From Mycocentrospora acerina (Eukaryota; Ascomycota; Dothideomycetes; Pleosporales), in the NCBI GenBank assembly GCA_022701365.1, contig JAKUHH010000236.1, positions 1-64,000 on the forward strand: a stretch of DNA of 64,000 bases, in the 5' to 3' direction. The first letter of the stretch is position 1. Every line of letters begins with the position of its first letter. Made by a program: the position numbers and the translations under genes. Under the pieces are notes generated by a model. It made no database searches, was not told the origin of the DNA, and was given only the letters and a program-made list of their open reading frames with translations. Below are positions 33,460 through 45,839 of the stretch, piece by piece.

Positions 33460-35244
33460 CTATGCAATACGCTCCTTTTCATGCTCAGAGCCTCCAGCGA
33501 CAGCGTGTCTGTCACCGCCGATACCAGTGTGTTCGTTGCCAGAGTTCTCGCTGGGAGCCTTGCCCTCGAGCATCTGGCTGTGCTGGGGAATGCCGTGGCG
33601 CTCGCCCTGAGGAACCGAGTGCTCGCCGTTCAGAGGCTCTCCCTTTGCGGGTGTCCAGGCGAGGTAATCACGACGAACCTCAACGTAGTCGTACGCGAAT
33701 TCGCCAAGCTGGTCGTCATCCATACCGAGAAGCTCGGCTTCTTCGGATGCGCGGAGCTTGAGGCCGGGGATCTTGTTGATGACAAAGGCGAGGACAGCGC
33801 TGACAGCGAAGGAGTAAGCGGTGACGGCGACGATGTAAGCAATCTGCTTGTAAATGGCCTCGGGTGTTCCAGTAATGGCGCCGCCCGCGATGCCGGCGTT
33901 GACACCGTCGAGCCCAATGATGTAGTCGGCAGCAAAGATGCCGTTCATGAAAAGTCCCCACATTCCAGCGACACCGTGCTCAGCGAACACATCAAGGGAA
34001 TCATCAATCTTAATCCAAAACTTGACTAAAATATTGTTAGTGATGTATATCTGAATTGTGAAATAGTGAGTGCTTACTCTTTGTGGCAAAATTGCAAACG
34101 ATTCCCGTGGTGATTCCAAGAATGACGCTTGCCCATGGGGGAAGGTAACCAGAGCAGGGGGTGGCGGCAACGAGTCCAGAGATGACACCTGAGCACCATC
34201 CGACCATCGACCACTTGCGAGCGAGACGCCAATCGAGGAGAACCCAGGTCATACCCGCAAACATGGCAGTAAGGTTGCTGTTCCAGCAGGCCATGACAGC
34301 ACGAAGGTTGGCGCCGAAAGCAGAGCCACCGTTGAAACCCAACCAGCCGAACCACAGGAATACCGTGCCGAGAGTGATGAGAGAAACGTTGTGAGGACGG
34401 AAGTTCAACATCATCTTCTCCTGACGACGTCCAAGAATCATGGAGTAGGCCAGAGCTGAGCAACCGGACACGATTTCGACGGGACCTCCACCGGCATAGT
34501 CGAGACCACCCCACACAAAGAACCATCCGTTGGAATTCCAGGCCCAGTAAGCGACGGGGCAGTATACGATGGTGGCCCAGAGCCAGATGAAGACCATCAT
34601 GGGGATCAAGCGACCGCGCTCAGCAACACATCCGACGACAATGGCAGCAGTGACGGCGCAGAATTGCAACTGGAGCGACTATTAGCGAACGTCTACTTGA
34701 AAGAACTCGGGAGTATCGTACTTGATAGAAAGAGTACAGCAACTCGGGGATCAATGGACTACCTGGGCTGGGAGCACCAAGAACGCCCTTGAGACCGAAT
34801 TTGTCGAGGTTTCCGATGAAGCCATTGGTGGAGGGACCGAAAGCGAGCGAGTAACCCCAGAAGTACCATTGGAATGTAATAACGGAGCAAGAGAACATGC
34901 AGGCCCAAATGAGGGAGAGAGCAGACTTTCTGCGCGCAAGACCCGAGTATAGGAACGCGAGACCTGGAACCATGACCAAGACCATGGCCGAGGCCACAAT
35001 AATGAAGGCCTGATCACCAGCATCGTACCATTGGTTCAAGTTTTCGGTTACTGGAGATTCCCGTTAGTACGATGCATTTTACGGGGCGCGGGAAGATTTT
35101 GACAAAGAATGCTGCACTAAGCAATGTTGCTGTGTTTGACATGTGCAAAGGGGCATGGGATAAGGTGCACTCACGAGAATCTCCACCGGTGATGGGATCA
35201 GTCCCGTTGAACTCGGCAGGAGCACCGATCCACGAGTACGACAT
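33460..35244 (-). CDS. Ammonium permease (Mep/Amt/Rh family)
   Basis: Four exons: 35175-35244, 34722-35050, 34078-34669 and 33460-34025, encoding 518 residues. The introns are 124, 52 and 52 bp, all in phase. It is a polytopic plasma-membrane transporter for ammonium. Diagnostic segments are NLNQWYDAGDQAFIIVASAMVL, FLYSGLARRKSALS, FQWYFWGYSLAFG, DYAGGGPVEIVSG (with the conserved D-x-A-G-G-x-x-V-H/E loop), FLWFGWLGFNGGS and the conserved SGLVAATPCSGYLPPWAS. Helices repeat through to FAVSAVLAFVINKIPGL. The cytosolic tail contains ELLGMDDDQLGEFAYDY, a typical end of fungal Mep proteins, followed by a hydrophilic extension of about 65 residues. GATA motifs upstream suggest nitrogen control by AreA/NIT2. 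Confidence 0.96.
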
Positions 35245-37402
35245 GACGGCCAAATCTCTTGGATGTGTGTCGAGATGTCGAAATATGGAAAGGGTTTGGT
35301 GGATAAGGGCTGGCTTGGTGGGCCCGCGAAGTGAATAAGTATGAAGGAAATGATGGACAGATGGAAGCGTGGTAGTAATATACACCCGCTATGGGAGAAG
35401 TCGGAGCCCTATCGCTGGTTGCGGTAGCTCCGCCGGGGGCTTTATGGGTGAAGCTTGTGTACTACTCTTATCTATCCTGGTTCACGGGCCAGAGCTTCTA
35501 GCAAAATAAACGAGGCACATCACCCACAGCCGCGACGCCGTGGGGTTCGCAGGAGATCGGGGGCCCTGGTGCTCTTCTGCCGGCTCGATTAATACTGCGT
35601 CATGGCAGCTCGAGAAGGCGGCCTTATCTCGCCGCTCGCAGCCAGGGCAGGCTGGTGTGGGAAGATAGGCGCGCTGCTCGTGTGGGCGGCCATGCCTCGT
35701 TGTCTCGGCTTCATTTTGCGTAGGGGAGCCCCCGCCGACGCGAGAGTGACAACCCGTACGCCAGCAATGCAAACAACAGCTCTCGGACGCGTTGAACGGT
35801 TTCACTCGAGGCGGGAAGCTTGGCGATGTGGGATCTTTGGTAAAGCCATTTGGTCCGCTATCTCGCAGTGATAAGTAGGCTGGCGCTGATTGGCTGCGCG
35901 CCACCGTGCTCTCCTGAGCACGCCCTCGTCCAACGTCTGCCGCATCGAAGCCGACCACTATGAGATTCGTAATTTGCCCACTGCAACCGATAAGAAGCAC
36001 GGCTGCTCGCCAGACGTCCTGGCCTGGCCTGCAACGACGGGCAACGAGACGTTGTTTGCGCCGCCAGCTCAGCAGATTGCACGAGGGCCACGGCAGCAGG
36101 GCGAAGATTCGTACTTGGGCGCAGGTTCGCCTCTTACTTCTGACGTCGCTAGCTGCGCTATTCTTGACTGGCCGGTGGTGGTGCAGATCGAGGCTTGTCT
36201 CAATGCCCATCCGGCCCTCAGAGTCGGGTTGATCGCGGCCACTGGGCTGGAGCCATTGAAATTGTCTCCACCTCCGACGCCAGCGAGGGGAGGAACTCAG
36301 GGTCCGTTGGCCGTCATGTCAGCAAAGGCGCGCCCTATCGCAATCTTGACGTGCGCATTGAAGTCTCCTCCCGAGCGAACAAGGCCAACAGGTCGTGTTC
36401 CAGAAGCGAGCCGTGGCTGTGCACGCGGCACTGTGTCTCTGTGTCTGCCAATGTCGTGCCACCAGCTGGGCATGCTGTGCTTCCTGTCCTTGCCCTCGTG
36501 AGAGCGTGCAAACGTGTCAGCGTGAGGGTATGAGCATGAGCATAGTCGTGTGCCGCATGCAGCTTGGAGGTGCTTCCCGCAGCCGCCCCGCGTCTGCTTG
36601 GCATACGTCGCGAAAGCATGTGAGTGCCGTCTCCAAGGCGCTCCCTAGCAGCCAGCCAGCAGTCAGCAGCCAGCAGCCCGCAGCGTGGAAGCGAGTTGGT
36701 GGGGTTGTGGAAGCCTTGCGGGCGGTGGAGATGCTGGCTTTGTTCATGTACCTCGCAGCGTGGGGAAGACGCTCGTGTCCAATCACCACATGCGCATTTC
36801 ATAATTGCCTCTTTCATTCCACCCTCTGCACATAGCGTGCGCCCCAGCTCTTATCTGCCCATTTCAAATCTCGTGAGTCGTGCGTCCGGCCTCGGAGCCA
36901 TGACCACGGGTTTGGCGTAACTTTCGATATAACATCGGTGCGCCTCGCCCTACCAACCTACTCCGCCTCACAGCACTTGAGCCAAAGCTCTTAGCATGAG
37001 ACACGCCACCTTGGCTACACTCTCTGTTCCTTCCTCGATACAACTTCGTCGATCATCTTACTCGGCCAAGTGATGTTGGGGTTACCAGCCAGGATGAACT
37101 TGACCCGGAGCTTCTACCAGGCTCTCCTCATTGGCGTGAGACGCTCCAGGGCCTTTTCCAATGGACAACTCAACGAGCCACACCACTATATTACACCGTG
37201 ATGCGTCAATAGAAATTAACCAACCGTAGGTGCATGCTTTGACTAGGTCACAAAAATTCATAACCGGTCCATTTAGTAGTACACGGGAGAAAAATTTGTA
37301 ATCATTTGAAGATTCGCGCTCAGAATGGGTACACAGCCGGGACATTCCAATTGTACTAAATGCTAGTTATGGCGGCGGCTCAGCAATAGTCAGAGTTGAA
37401 CT
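35245..37402. other. Intergenic region
   Basis: 2.2 kb. The left part is the ammonium permease promoter. The middle (35.5-36.8 kb) is GC-rich, with many overlapping ORFs on both strands but no recognisable protein or splice pattern. Apart from the 39-codon ORF that follows on the right, nothing was recognised. Confidence 0.45.
35405..35480 (-). promoter_or_regulatory. Cluster of GATA sites upstream of the ammonium permease gene
   Basis: On the minus strand a tandem GATAGATA occurs at 35469-35476 and another GATA at 35410-35413, about 170-230 bp before the start codon. A further GATA lies near 35625. Paired GATA elements are the recognition pattern of AreA/NIT2-type nitrogen regulators in filamentous fungi. 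Regulation is inferred. Confidence 0.5.
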
Positions 37403-37522
37403 TCACTTCTTGGTGAAAACAACACCAAGCACCAGTAGGAGGACAGCCATGCCTAACATCATTCGTCCGTACAGCTTGTAAAGTGGAATATTGCAAACGC
37501 TGAGTATCAAATGATTCTTCAT
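37403..37522 (-). CDS. Possible 39-residue single-pass membrane protein
   Basis: A short frame from an ATG at 37522 to a TGA at 37403-37405. The deduced peptide has a polar start (MKNHLILS), then PLYKLYGRMM and a hydrophobic run (MAVLLLVLGVVF) ending TKK. This looks like a tail-anchored or small membrane subunit with a dilysine end. It could also be the last exon of a slightly longer gene, but only 118 bp separate it from the UTP20 stop upstream on the same strand. At this length chance is a serious alternative. No family was recognised. Confidence 0.28.
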   Translation of the reverse strand: MKNHLILSVCNIPLYKLYGRMMLGMAVLLLVLGVVFTKK

Positions 37523-37640
37523 CAGATTTTGGCAACAATTCTCAAAAGACTATTTTATCTTAAACGCCTTAAAAAATGCTCATCTTTGATGCGCTCAAAC
37601 TCCTCAATGCGCCATCCAAAACACAAATCCCCATCACTTC

Positions 37641-40600
37641 TCACCACCCCCTCCTTTTCCCCATGTGCTCAGCACCCCTCTCCTTCCTCTTGACCCTCTT
37701 GACATCGTGTCTTCTCCTCTTCTCCTTCTCCCATCTCTCCGGATCTGCGACCGCTTCCACCTTCCTTTTTCTGCGTCTCTCCTCCCTACGATCGCGAACA
37801 GCCTTTTGTACCTCGCTCATCACTTTAAGGTACTCTTGCGTGCCCATGCGCTTCTGCAGCGTATTCATCACCTCGCGCGCCTTGTCGATGAGAGCCTTGT
37901 ACGCATCAGTAGGTTCGTTGAGCGTCGTGGCCTGTGTGAATGAACGTGGAATCGTAGTTGCGGGATCCACGAGCGTGTTTAGGGTTGTTAAGAGGTGAGG
38001 AATAGACGTGGCTAGAGGTTCTAGTGGAAACTTGGCAGTCATCGTCTCGAGGAGGCTGAGTGTTGCTGTCTTGGCAAGGAGAGAAATCTTATCAGGACGA
38101 ATGAGACCTGAGAGGCGAGCGACAAGTCGGTGAATAGCCGCTGGGGGAGTTGTTTCGTTCTTCTTTGGTTTGGCTGTCTCGGGCGCAGGAGAGAAACCAC
38201 CAAACTCATCATCAGAAGCATCAGCAGCACTGTTTGGAGCACTCTTTCCTCCAGTCGTAGCGTCTTCTATCTCATCGTCGTCATCGGTCTTTTGCCATTG
38301 CCATTTCGCTCCATTGACCGCCAGACATCTTGCTAAAAAGGCGATGTTCTTAACGCTTTGCGTGCACAGTTGTTCTGTGACCTCTGCATTGATCAGGTTT
38401 TTCAGGAATGCGTTAGTCAAGTGAATCATATTCTGCTCAGCAAGCTGCAGACCGCCAGACCCTTCTAGGGGCAGCGCGTCTAGGCCATTGTCCTTGTTTG
38501 AAACTGCAAGATGGGCAAAGTACGTTCCCATGAGCTCAGCCGCTTTGAGCTTCACCCAAGCATGCGGATATGATACGCTAGCTTGAACCGCGGTCCACAA
38601 GCTCTCTTTGGTCGAGGAAAACATGCTCTCAGTGTACAGCTTGCAGACCTTTGAAAGTAGAGTCAATGAGTAGTATAGCAGTTCCCAGTCGTCGTCGTCG
38701 CGTCGTGACAAGCTCTCATCAATAGTCGAGTCGATCCGGTCGAGAACATACGATAGCTCCTTCGGTACGCCATCCTCAGCATCCATGGCTTCGAAGTAGA
38801 AACCCCAGCATTGGATACCAAGTCGCTTCAGTCCGGCATTGTCGTCCTGTTCAAGCCATGATCTCAAATCTGTTGCAAAGCTCTGTCGCCTCTTATCGCT
38901 TGCGTGCTGGAACAGCCTTTTGATGAGCAGACTTGCCAACTCCCGGCACTTGCTGGAGTCATCGTTTGCTAAGGTGTTGATCAATGGGAGGAACATTATG
39001 CCGTAGTACTCATACTGAGCCTTCTCGGGGAATCGTGGAAGAGCCTTCGTGATGATGAGATCCAAGGCCTCCATAACTGATTGTCTACCTTCAATATGCT
39101 CGTATCGCAAGTTCTTCAGCAAGAACTCCATCTGCTTCTTGAAGCGCTTCTCACTCTGCGTATATGATGTCAAGAACTGAAAGTAATGGCTTCGAGCAAT
39201 GTCTCTTGCAGATTTTGTGTGGTTGGTGATCATCATCTCTGCGACCTTGTCCATACACTCGTAAATCTCGGGAACGTCAAAGTGACGGTTCATGACAGCT
39301 TTGAGGAAACCAAAGGTAACACCCTGGCGATCCGGCTCGTCAAGATCGGGTTGCATGCGCTTGAGGAGATGACCGATATCTCGCTCTTTGACCTGAACGT
39401 TCGGTCTCTCGCGTAGCAAAGCTGATACTAGCTTCAAAGAAGCTTGCGCAAGCTCCGTATTAGACGATGGCGCACCCTTGATAGCACGCATGGCCTCATC
39501 TACATAGACAGGGCAGTTTGTGTCAAGTTCCGCCATGGGCACTTTGATGATTGTCGTGAGAAGGCGGACAGCTGACACTTGCACTTCTTCCTGTCCTTGC
39601 ACCATGGCATCGCCGATAACCGGTAAGAAACCCGCTAGGTTTTGAGGAGTTTGGAGGTCATCATGTTTGCGTAGTACTGTCCGAAGGATATCCAGGCTGA
39701 AGCGGATGATCTTGTACACGTAAGACGATGTCGAAAGACGAGCACCAGACTTCGCAGCACCCTTATTGTTAACCAAGAAGCGTTTGGTCTTGGGGTCTAT
39801 CCTTGTCTTCTTTTCGGTCGTTGCGCTAGCCTTGTAGACGTCCTGGATTAATTCGTAGCAGAACACGAGAATGTCCCTATTGTTGACAGTTGGGTTTTGG
39901 AGAACGCCAAGGCCAATGCGACGGAGCAGTTCGTCAATTTTCTGCACCACTCTTGCATTCAACTTCTCAAGTAGAAGCAATCTGATAGGAATAACAAGTT
40001 TGACGAGATGAGCGGGTGTCGTCGAACGGGCAATGATGTCCATCGAATCGAAGCTTTTGCTGCTCTTCACTTCTTTCATCTTGCTGATGTACTCCTCAGC
40101 GTCCTTCTCTTGTCCAGTGATGCCAAATGTGTCGTCCATGATGACATCCACAATTTCCGAGAGGCAATAGTCTAAGTCGCCAGGCTTTAATTGATCCGAG
40201 AGCTTCACCATAATATGATGTAGCGTGAACGAGAACACGTGAAGTTGATAGCCACGCTGAAGCGCGGTCCGTAAAGCCTTCAAGATGAAACCAACATAGC
40301 TGGAGCCCATTAGCACAGCAATCTCGCTAAGCGTGTTCCTCGCCATATCTCGACTCTCTTGAGCGCGACTCTTGAGAATGTAGCAGATGTCCAGCAAAAC
40401 CGCAGGAAGACGCGTTTCGATCTCGTATACAGGCAGAACAAGCAGAACCTTAGTGACCGCGACAGCAACCGGTACTCGCAAGCTGACAGTTGACTCGTCT
40501 TTTTTATGTAGAAACTCCGTCAGTCCAGGCAGGAAATTAGTGATTAAGTCGTTAGTGAGCTTCTCCTGCTGAGGAAGAGTCTTCGAGAGTGTAGAAATCG

Positions 40601-43600
40601 GTACATCAATTTGCATGGCATCTGCATCAACTTCAGGTTCGGCTTCGGCTTCGGCAGGATCGGTCTCTGATGCAGACGGTTGTGTCGCGTTAATGTATCC
40701 CTTTGCACGTCCGGCCCGGTTCAAGCCATCCATCAATCCAGCAATAAGTCTGATGATGGCTTTCTGCATGTCCTCTTTGCTTGTCAGGTATCCAATGTAT
40801 CTCCTCAGGAGAGATCGGAACTGTGGCCATTCTAATGACTCGGTCAGAGCAGAAAGCGTCTTGACTGTTTCTGCTGAAAGGTTATCAGCACCTTCGTCAT
40901 CTGCCTTGTTGAATACGAAATGCTCAAGTAGTGGCATCAGGATATGGTAAACATTGCTACCCCGAAGCTGAGACGCATTTGCGGCAAGACGGCGCAATGC
41001 TCTTAGTCGACGGTGACCTTGGATATGGAGGACATTGCTGAAGAACGAAGCTTCATCATCATCCGAAACGAGGATATATAGATCAGCGACAGGAGCCCAT
41101 TCGCGATGCACCTTGACTAGCTGTTCTAGAACAGCCAAATACTCTATTCGGACGAGTTCCGACGCTTCACGCATTCCATTTTGCAATCCAGGAAGGATTG
41201 CGGTAGAGACTAATTCCTTCAGTTCGTCACTCTGTGAAACCTCGATGAATCGGCGGAGAGAAAGTGACGCGTTGACTCGGATACTCAACTCCTCGTTATC
41301 CCTAATAAAATAGAGCATATTATAAACCAAAGGTTTCCATTGCATGAGCGAGTACAAACGGAATTGTTCCTCATTAATTTCATTGAATGCTTGCGAACGA
41401 AGTTCGAAATCAGGCTCATCTAGTCGAGATTTGGCAAAGGCGTTCAGATTGTGACAAAGCTTCGCAATGGGTACGAGCTCTTCCTTGATATCCGAAAGAT
41501 CCTGGACGATGTCGCACAATACTGTCCTAGAAGCACGGTCGTTGAAAAACGCAAACATAGGGCAGATAGCATCGTAGATGTTGTCAAACAGTTCAACTAA
41601 GCCTTCGCGCTCACAACGCTGAATGAATTCATGGAGAATTCTGAGCAGACCCAGCTTCGTTCGAGGGTTGACACGCTTAGATGGCTGGCGAAGAAGAAAG
41701 GTCGCAATCTCAATCATGCTGCGCGACTCGGTAGAACCTACAACATGAGGAGCCAGATCTGCGATTGTCTGCACGCCAGACTCGAGCACCTCCTTGCTTG
41801 GACTTTTCCTGAGGAGGCTGCCTACTCCACTCAGGATTGCGGTAGAGTATGGCTGGATTATATGAGTTTGTACGCGGCTCTTCAGTAGTTTGGCATCCAC
41901 AGACGCAGGTTCGTCGGCCACAAGAGAGATGATATTTCTAAGGATGTCATCGAGAACAAATCTCAAGACTTCGTCCTTTGCTGAAGGGATTTCCAAGCAA
42001 TCAACTATCTTGATCAGAATGGTCGAGTTGTGTTCGACCAGGAATGGAGCTGTTGATGAAGATTTAGCCCAGGCTGCGAACAATCGAAGAAGTCCAGATA
42101 CTGATTGAGCGGTTTCGATGGGGAATTGTTCAAGTCTTGGTTCAATCAGCTCTTTGACGATTGCAGCTGCGTATGGTTGCCACGCGAAGTCAGGACATGT
42201 TTCAAAAAGTCGGCTCAGAGACTGCAAGGCCCGTTGACGAATTGTCCTTAGCAGGGAGACTTTCAACGTGCGACCTTCCTCAAGCTCATCACTACCCGTA
42301 GATGCTACCATAGACAACCCTCGCGATGCCTTAATCAAGCAGTACAGGACAGCATCCACGACAGTGATGATGAATGGCGTGAAAGTAGTCTTGAATGTAC
42401 TGAGTAGATCCTCCAACATATTCAGGAAACCGACTTGCTTTCGCGCATCCATCAAATCACCCTGGAAGAGAGCTTCATCCAGTACGCCTTCCTGAAGTAT
42501 TGATACGTTGCTTAGAGGCCCGAGAGCGATCTCCAAAAACTGGCGAACAGCGTCATCTCCAAACCTGTTCTTCAATCCAACAAAGACAGACTTTCTCTTG
42601 GACTCAAGCCCCTTTTTGCCAGCGATGACTTTTCCATACAATAAACGGAGAACAATCGGAAGAACATGCACTAAATCATCATCTTGAAGTTTTCCCTCAC
42701 TCAAGAAAACCGGGAGCTCGTCTCGAAATCTGGCATCGTCAAGCAAATTTAGCAGATCCTCTCGATATGGAGAGATGGCAGGGTCTTTCCAGGTGAGAAG
42801 TGCCGTGAGGGCTGCTTTTTGTATTTCGAGGTCACCGTTGCTCAACAATGCAAGAAAAGCCTCATGTACTTCATCTGCTCGGAATAAGACTCTTGGATTG
42901 GTGAATTTCGAAAAGACAGTAAGCATGGCTTTTTGGTCCTTTCTGTTCCAGCGCTCTGTTGCCAGATCCTGGGACTCGCCAATGACGACATCGTCCTGGA
43001 GCTCCGGTGTTCGTTGGTCCAGAGCCCAGTCCAAGAGAATAGGAACTAAAAGTCGTGAGCGCTTCTCAGCAAGGTGAGGCAATGCGTTGAGCAAGCGTAG
43101 CGCTTGCGTCCTATTCATGGAATTGATGAAGGGCACGCTGGCGTGCTTCTCCTTGAACATTGTCGTAAGTCTGTCTTCAACATTATCCCATGAGGCCTGC
43201 ATCTGGGACACCAAATCTTGCAATTCCATGAGGTTGGTGCATTCAAACTCCGTCGCATATTGTTTCGGTGCAGAGTTTGGCGAAGTCGCTGTACTGAGTG
43301 AATCGTTTTCCTGGCTGGAGTTTTCGCTCAGCCATTCCATTGCGATCTGGGTAACAAATCCCTCTCCTTCCTTTGTGCTGGACATTGCTTTCAACGCCAA
43401 ACATGCATCATCCCAGGCGGATGATAATCGAACGTGCAAAAGACCAAAGCAAAGAGTCGGTATTGCTTCTCCAATCCAATCATCGGAGCAAAGTGCTGGG
43501 TAGAGTGTAGCAAGTTGTCCTATACGCATCGATATAGATCGCTGGTTGTCGAGACTTGGGGGAGTCTGCTCTACCATCATGGCTACAGATATGATATTCC

Positions 43601-45645
43601 GCAATTCTTCGGTTTTACCTGCAATTATTTCCAGTATGTAAATGGCGACCAGCCTCATGTCATGGGAGGGTGATGCCAGGCAGCGCATAAGCGCTCGCTT
43701 GAGAGGCTGCATGTGTGAACCTTCCATAGGTAGGTTTGCCTTCTCCCGTTCAGCTAGAACAAGAAGTGCACGCCAGAAAGATAGGGAGTGTCCATAAACA
43801 ACTGAAGCTCCACAAATGGACGTCCAAAGGCTTGTGGCAAGACTTCGATCTTCCGTCTTCTCGACAAACGAAAAGAAACCGTTGCCCGTTGCGAATAGAT
43901 CAATAACCCGCGTCCTCTGTGGATCTTCGATTTGAATAGATCGTTTGAGCAGCTCACTAAGAGCATCCCAAACAGATTGTGTTCGCGCGATAGGAATGCC
44001 GAGAGTACTTATAACGTCTAGAAGAGCATTGCAGTGGTAGGTGATCTGATCCAGCTCTTCTTCCCCCTTCTGTGCCTTGACAAGTTCCAAAAAGGGTTTA
44101 TCCATGAGGGCTTGCCATCGTTCTGAAGGTTGTAGAGCACCAGCGGAAAGTGTGCCGTTTCGGTAGAGCTGTGGTAATATGGCGCACAGTTCAGGGCCAT
44201 GTTCATGGGCTTTTTGGGCGATAAATCTGAGTATTCAAGTTAGCGATGACGTCAATTCAAGCACATGTATCAGCACACCTCTTGAAATACGGTAGCACCA
44301 GTGTCCTGAACCTCCCCGCGCCAAGGTCAGCGAAGAGGTTGCAGAAGGGCAGGAAGAATTTTTCCCATTGGCCCCGAGCCAATCCCTCGAGAAGTTTCTC
44401 ATGAGGTATAGCAGCATCTAAAGCGCAATACTGGAATACGACAGAAACAGCTGCCAGGATATCCCATGCGTCCGATGTATCAAGGTTTGCAGATTCTTTC
44501 ACTGAGTCCAAAAGACGGGCAATTGAGTTTAATACGGGTTTCCAGTCTCCCACGCGATCGCCTCTTCGTACACCAGAAGCCACAAACAATAGACGAGAGG
44601 ATAGTCCGACATGGCGAGGGTCAGAAGCACTAGAATTAATCTGCGCAAGAATGACATCCAGGAGCGGCTCAAAGTTTTCGACGTCGGTGTGGTGGATGCT
44701 GGCGGTGATGACACCCAACAAGACCGGTTCAAGGGGTGGGGCCTGGAGAGTGATGTGCGCCTCACTGTATGTTTCCGTCAACAACTCTTGCAGTATCGCT
44801 GCAGCGCTCGAATGGAAGCCTCGCTGCACTCCCTTGAGAGAATCGGTCAGAAGGAACTTGATGCCTTGTTGGAATGCGAAGTCCTTGGCCGAGTCCTGCA
44901 GCTCCTGCAGCTGTTCTGAGATGTGTTTGACGATCAACTTAAGCGGCGTCTTGTCCCTGTGGTAGCTGGCTCCCGCTTTGCGGATGAGGAAGCTGAGAGA
45001 TTCGGCGGCAAAGCGCGAAATAAAGGCCTTCTGCTGGCGTTTGCCCAGCAGAGGCGACATGAGATCGAAGATGGGCCTCAGGTCTGGCACAAGCAGGCGA
45101 GAGAGGTACTTGAACAACCATGCTAGACATGAGAAGCTCCACTCGATGACCTCGACGTCTGGGTGGGTGGCTGCTAGCTGCGATACAGTCGTGACTGCCT
45201 TTTCAAAGTACTTTTCGAACTTTTCGCCTAGATCATGCGCGAGATGGGCCATGAGGCTCAGCAGCGGCTCTGCACCGAACTTGTCGCCCTTTTCAATGTG
45301 CTCGACGAGCAGCTCAAGAATGCGGTCGCTGTGGTGCAGGACCTGCGGTAGGCTCTCGCACAGCGGCGTGACCTTACGGGCAAAGCCGGTGAACGCATCG
45401 GCCATGTTGAGCTCGCGCCATTCTAGCAGGGCATCGCGGAAGTATGAGAAGGAAGTTTCGAGCTCGGCGTCGTCGAGGATGGTGCTGCGCCCGCGGCGGA
45501 CTGGCTCGATCTTAATCAGGGCAACGCGCTGCGAGAAGCCCTTCCAGGTGTGGTTGCGGCTGGATGCGGTGCCGCCCTTGACTCTCTTGGGCGCGCGCTG
45601 CTTCGCGCTGGGTTTTGCGACTGGACCCCGTGACATGGCTGCCAT
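37641..45645 (-). CDS. utp20: UTP20, U3 snoRNP / small-subunit processome HEAT-repeat protein
   Basis: Two exons: 44279-45645 and 37641-44226, with a 52-bp intron in matching phase (YFKR|FIAQKAHE). They give 2650 residues, the size range of the family (yeast 2493, human 2785). The protein is almost entirely alpha-helical HEAT/ARM-type repeats. The N-terminal segment contains NHTWKGFSQRVALIKIEP and the later DRIEF-type conserved region; the C-terminal 100 residues are basic (RRKRKVEAV, RRHDVKRVKRKERG), consistent with nucleolar localisation. UTP20 is a late component of the SSU processome needed for 18S rRNA maturation. It is divergent from the CWF19L1-like gene, with 194 bp between the start codons. 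Confidence 0.96.
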
Positions 45646-45839
45646 GGACTGGATGTGTGGAACGTGTGGTGAGGGCTGCGGTGGCTACAGCTTGCCTCGT
45701 CTCTTCTCTTCACTTTTTTCTGGCGCTAAGCATGCCTGCCGCTTCGGGGGATCCGTGCACGCCGAACGCGAACTCAACACCACAGGAACATCGCCAACTT
45801 CGTCACCACCAGCCACGCGTTGCTACCACGGCCAGCACC
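45646..45839. promoter_or_regulatory. Divergent promoter between UTP20 and the CWF19L1-like gene
   Basis: Only 194 bp separate the two start codons, so both promoters and leaders must lie here or overlap coding sequence. No TATA box was seen. Both products act in RNA processing, which would fit shared control; this is inference. Confidence 0.55.

Noticed and set aside
35482..36210. 242-codon minus-strand ORF
   Set aside because: Low-complexity, stop-poor because of high GC; overlapped by equally long ORFs on the other strand; no domain or splice context.
35890..36501. 203-codon plus-strand ORF
   Set aside because: Same GC-rich block; no recognisable protein features and it overlaps other open frames.
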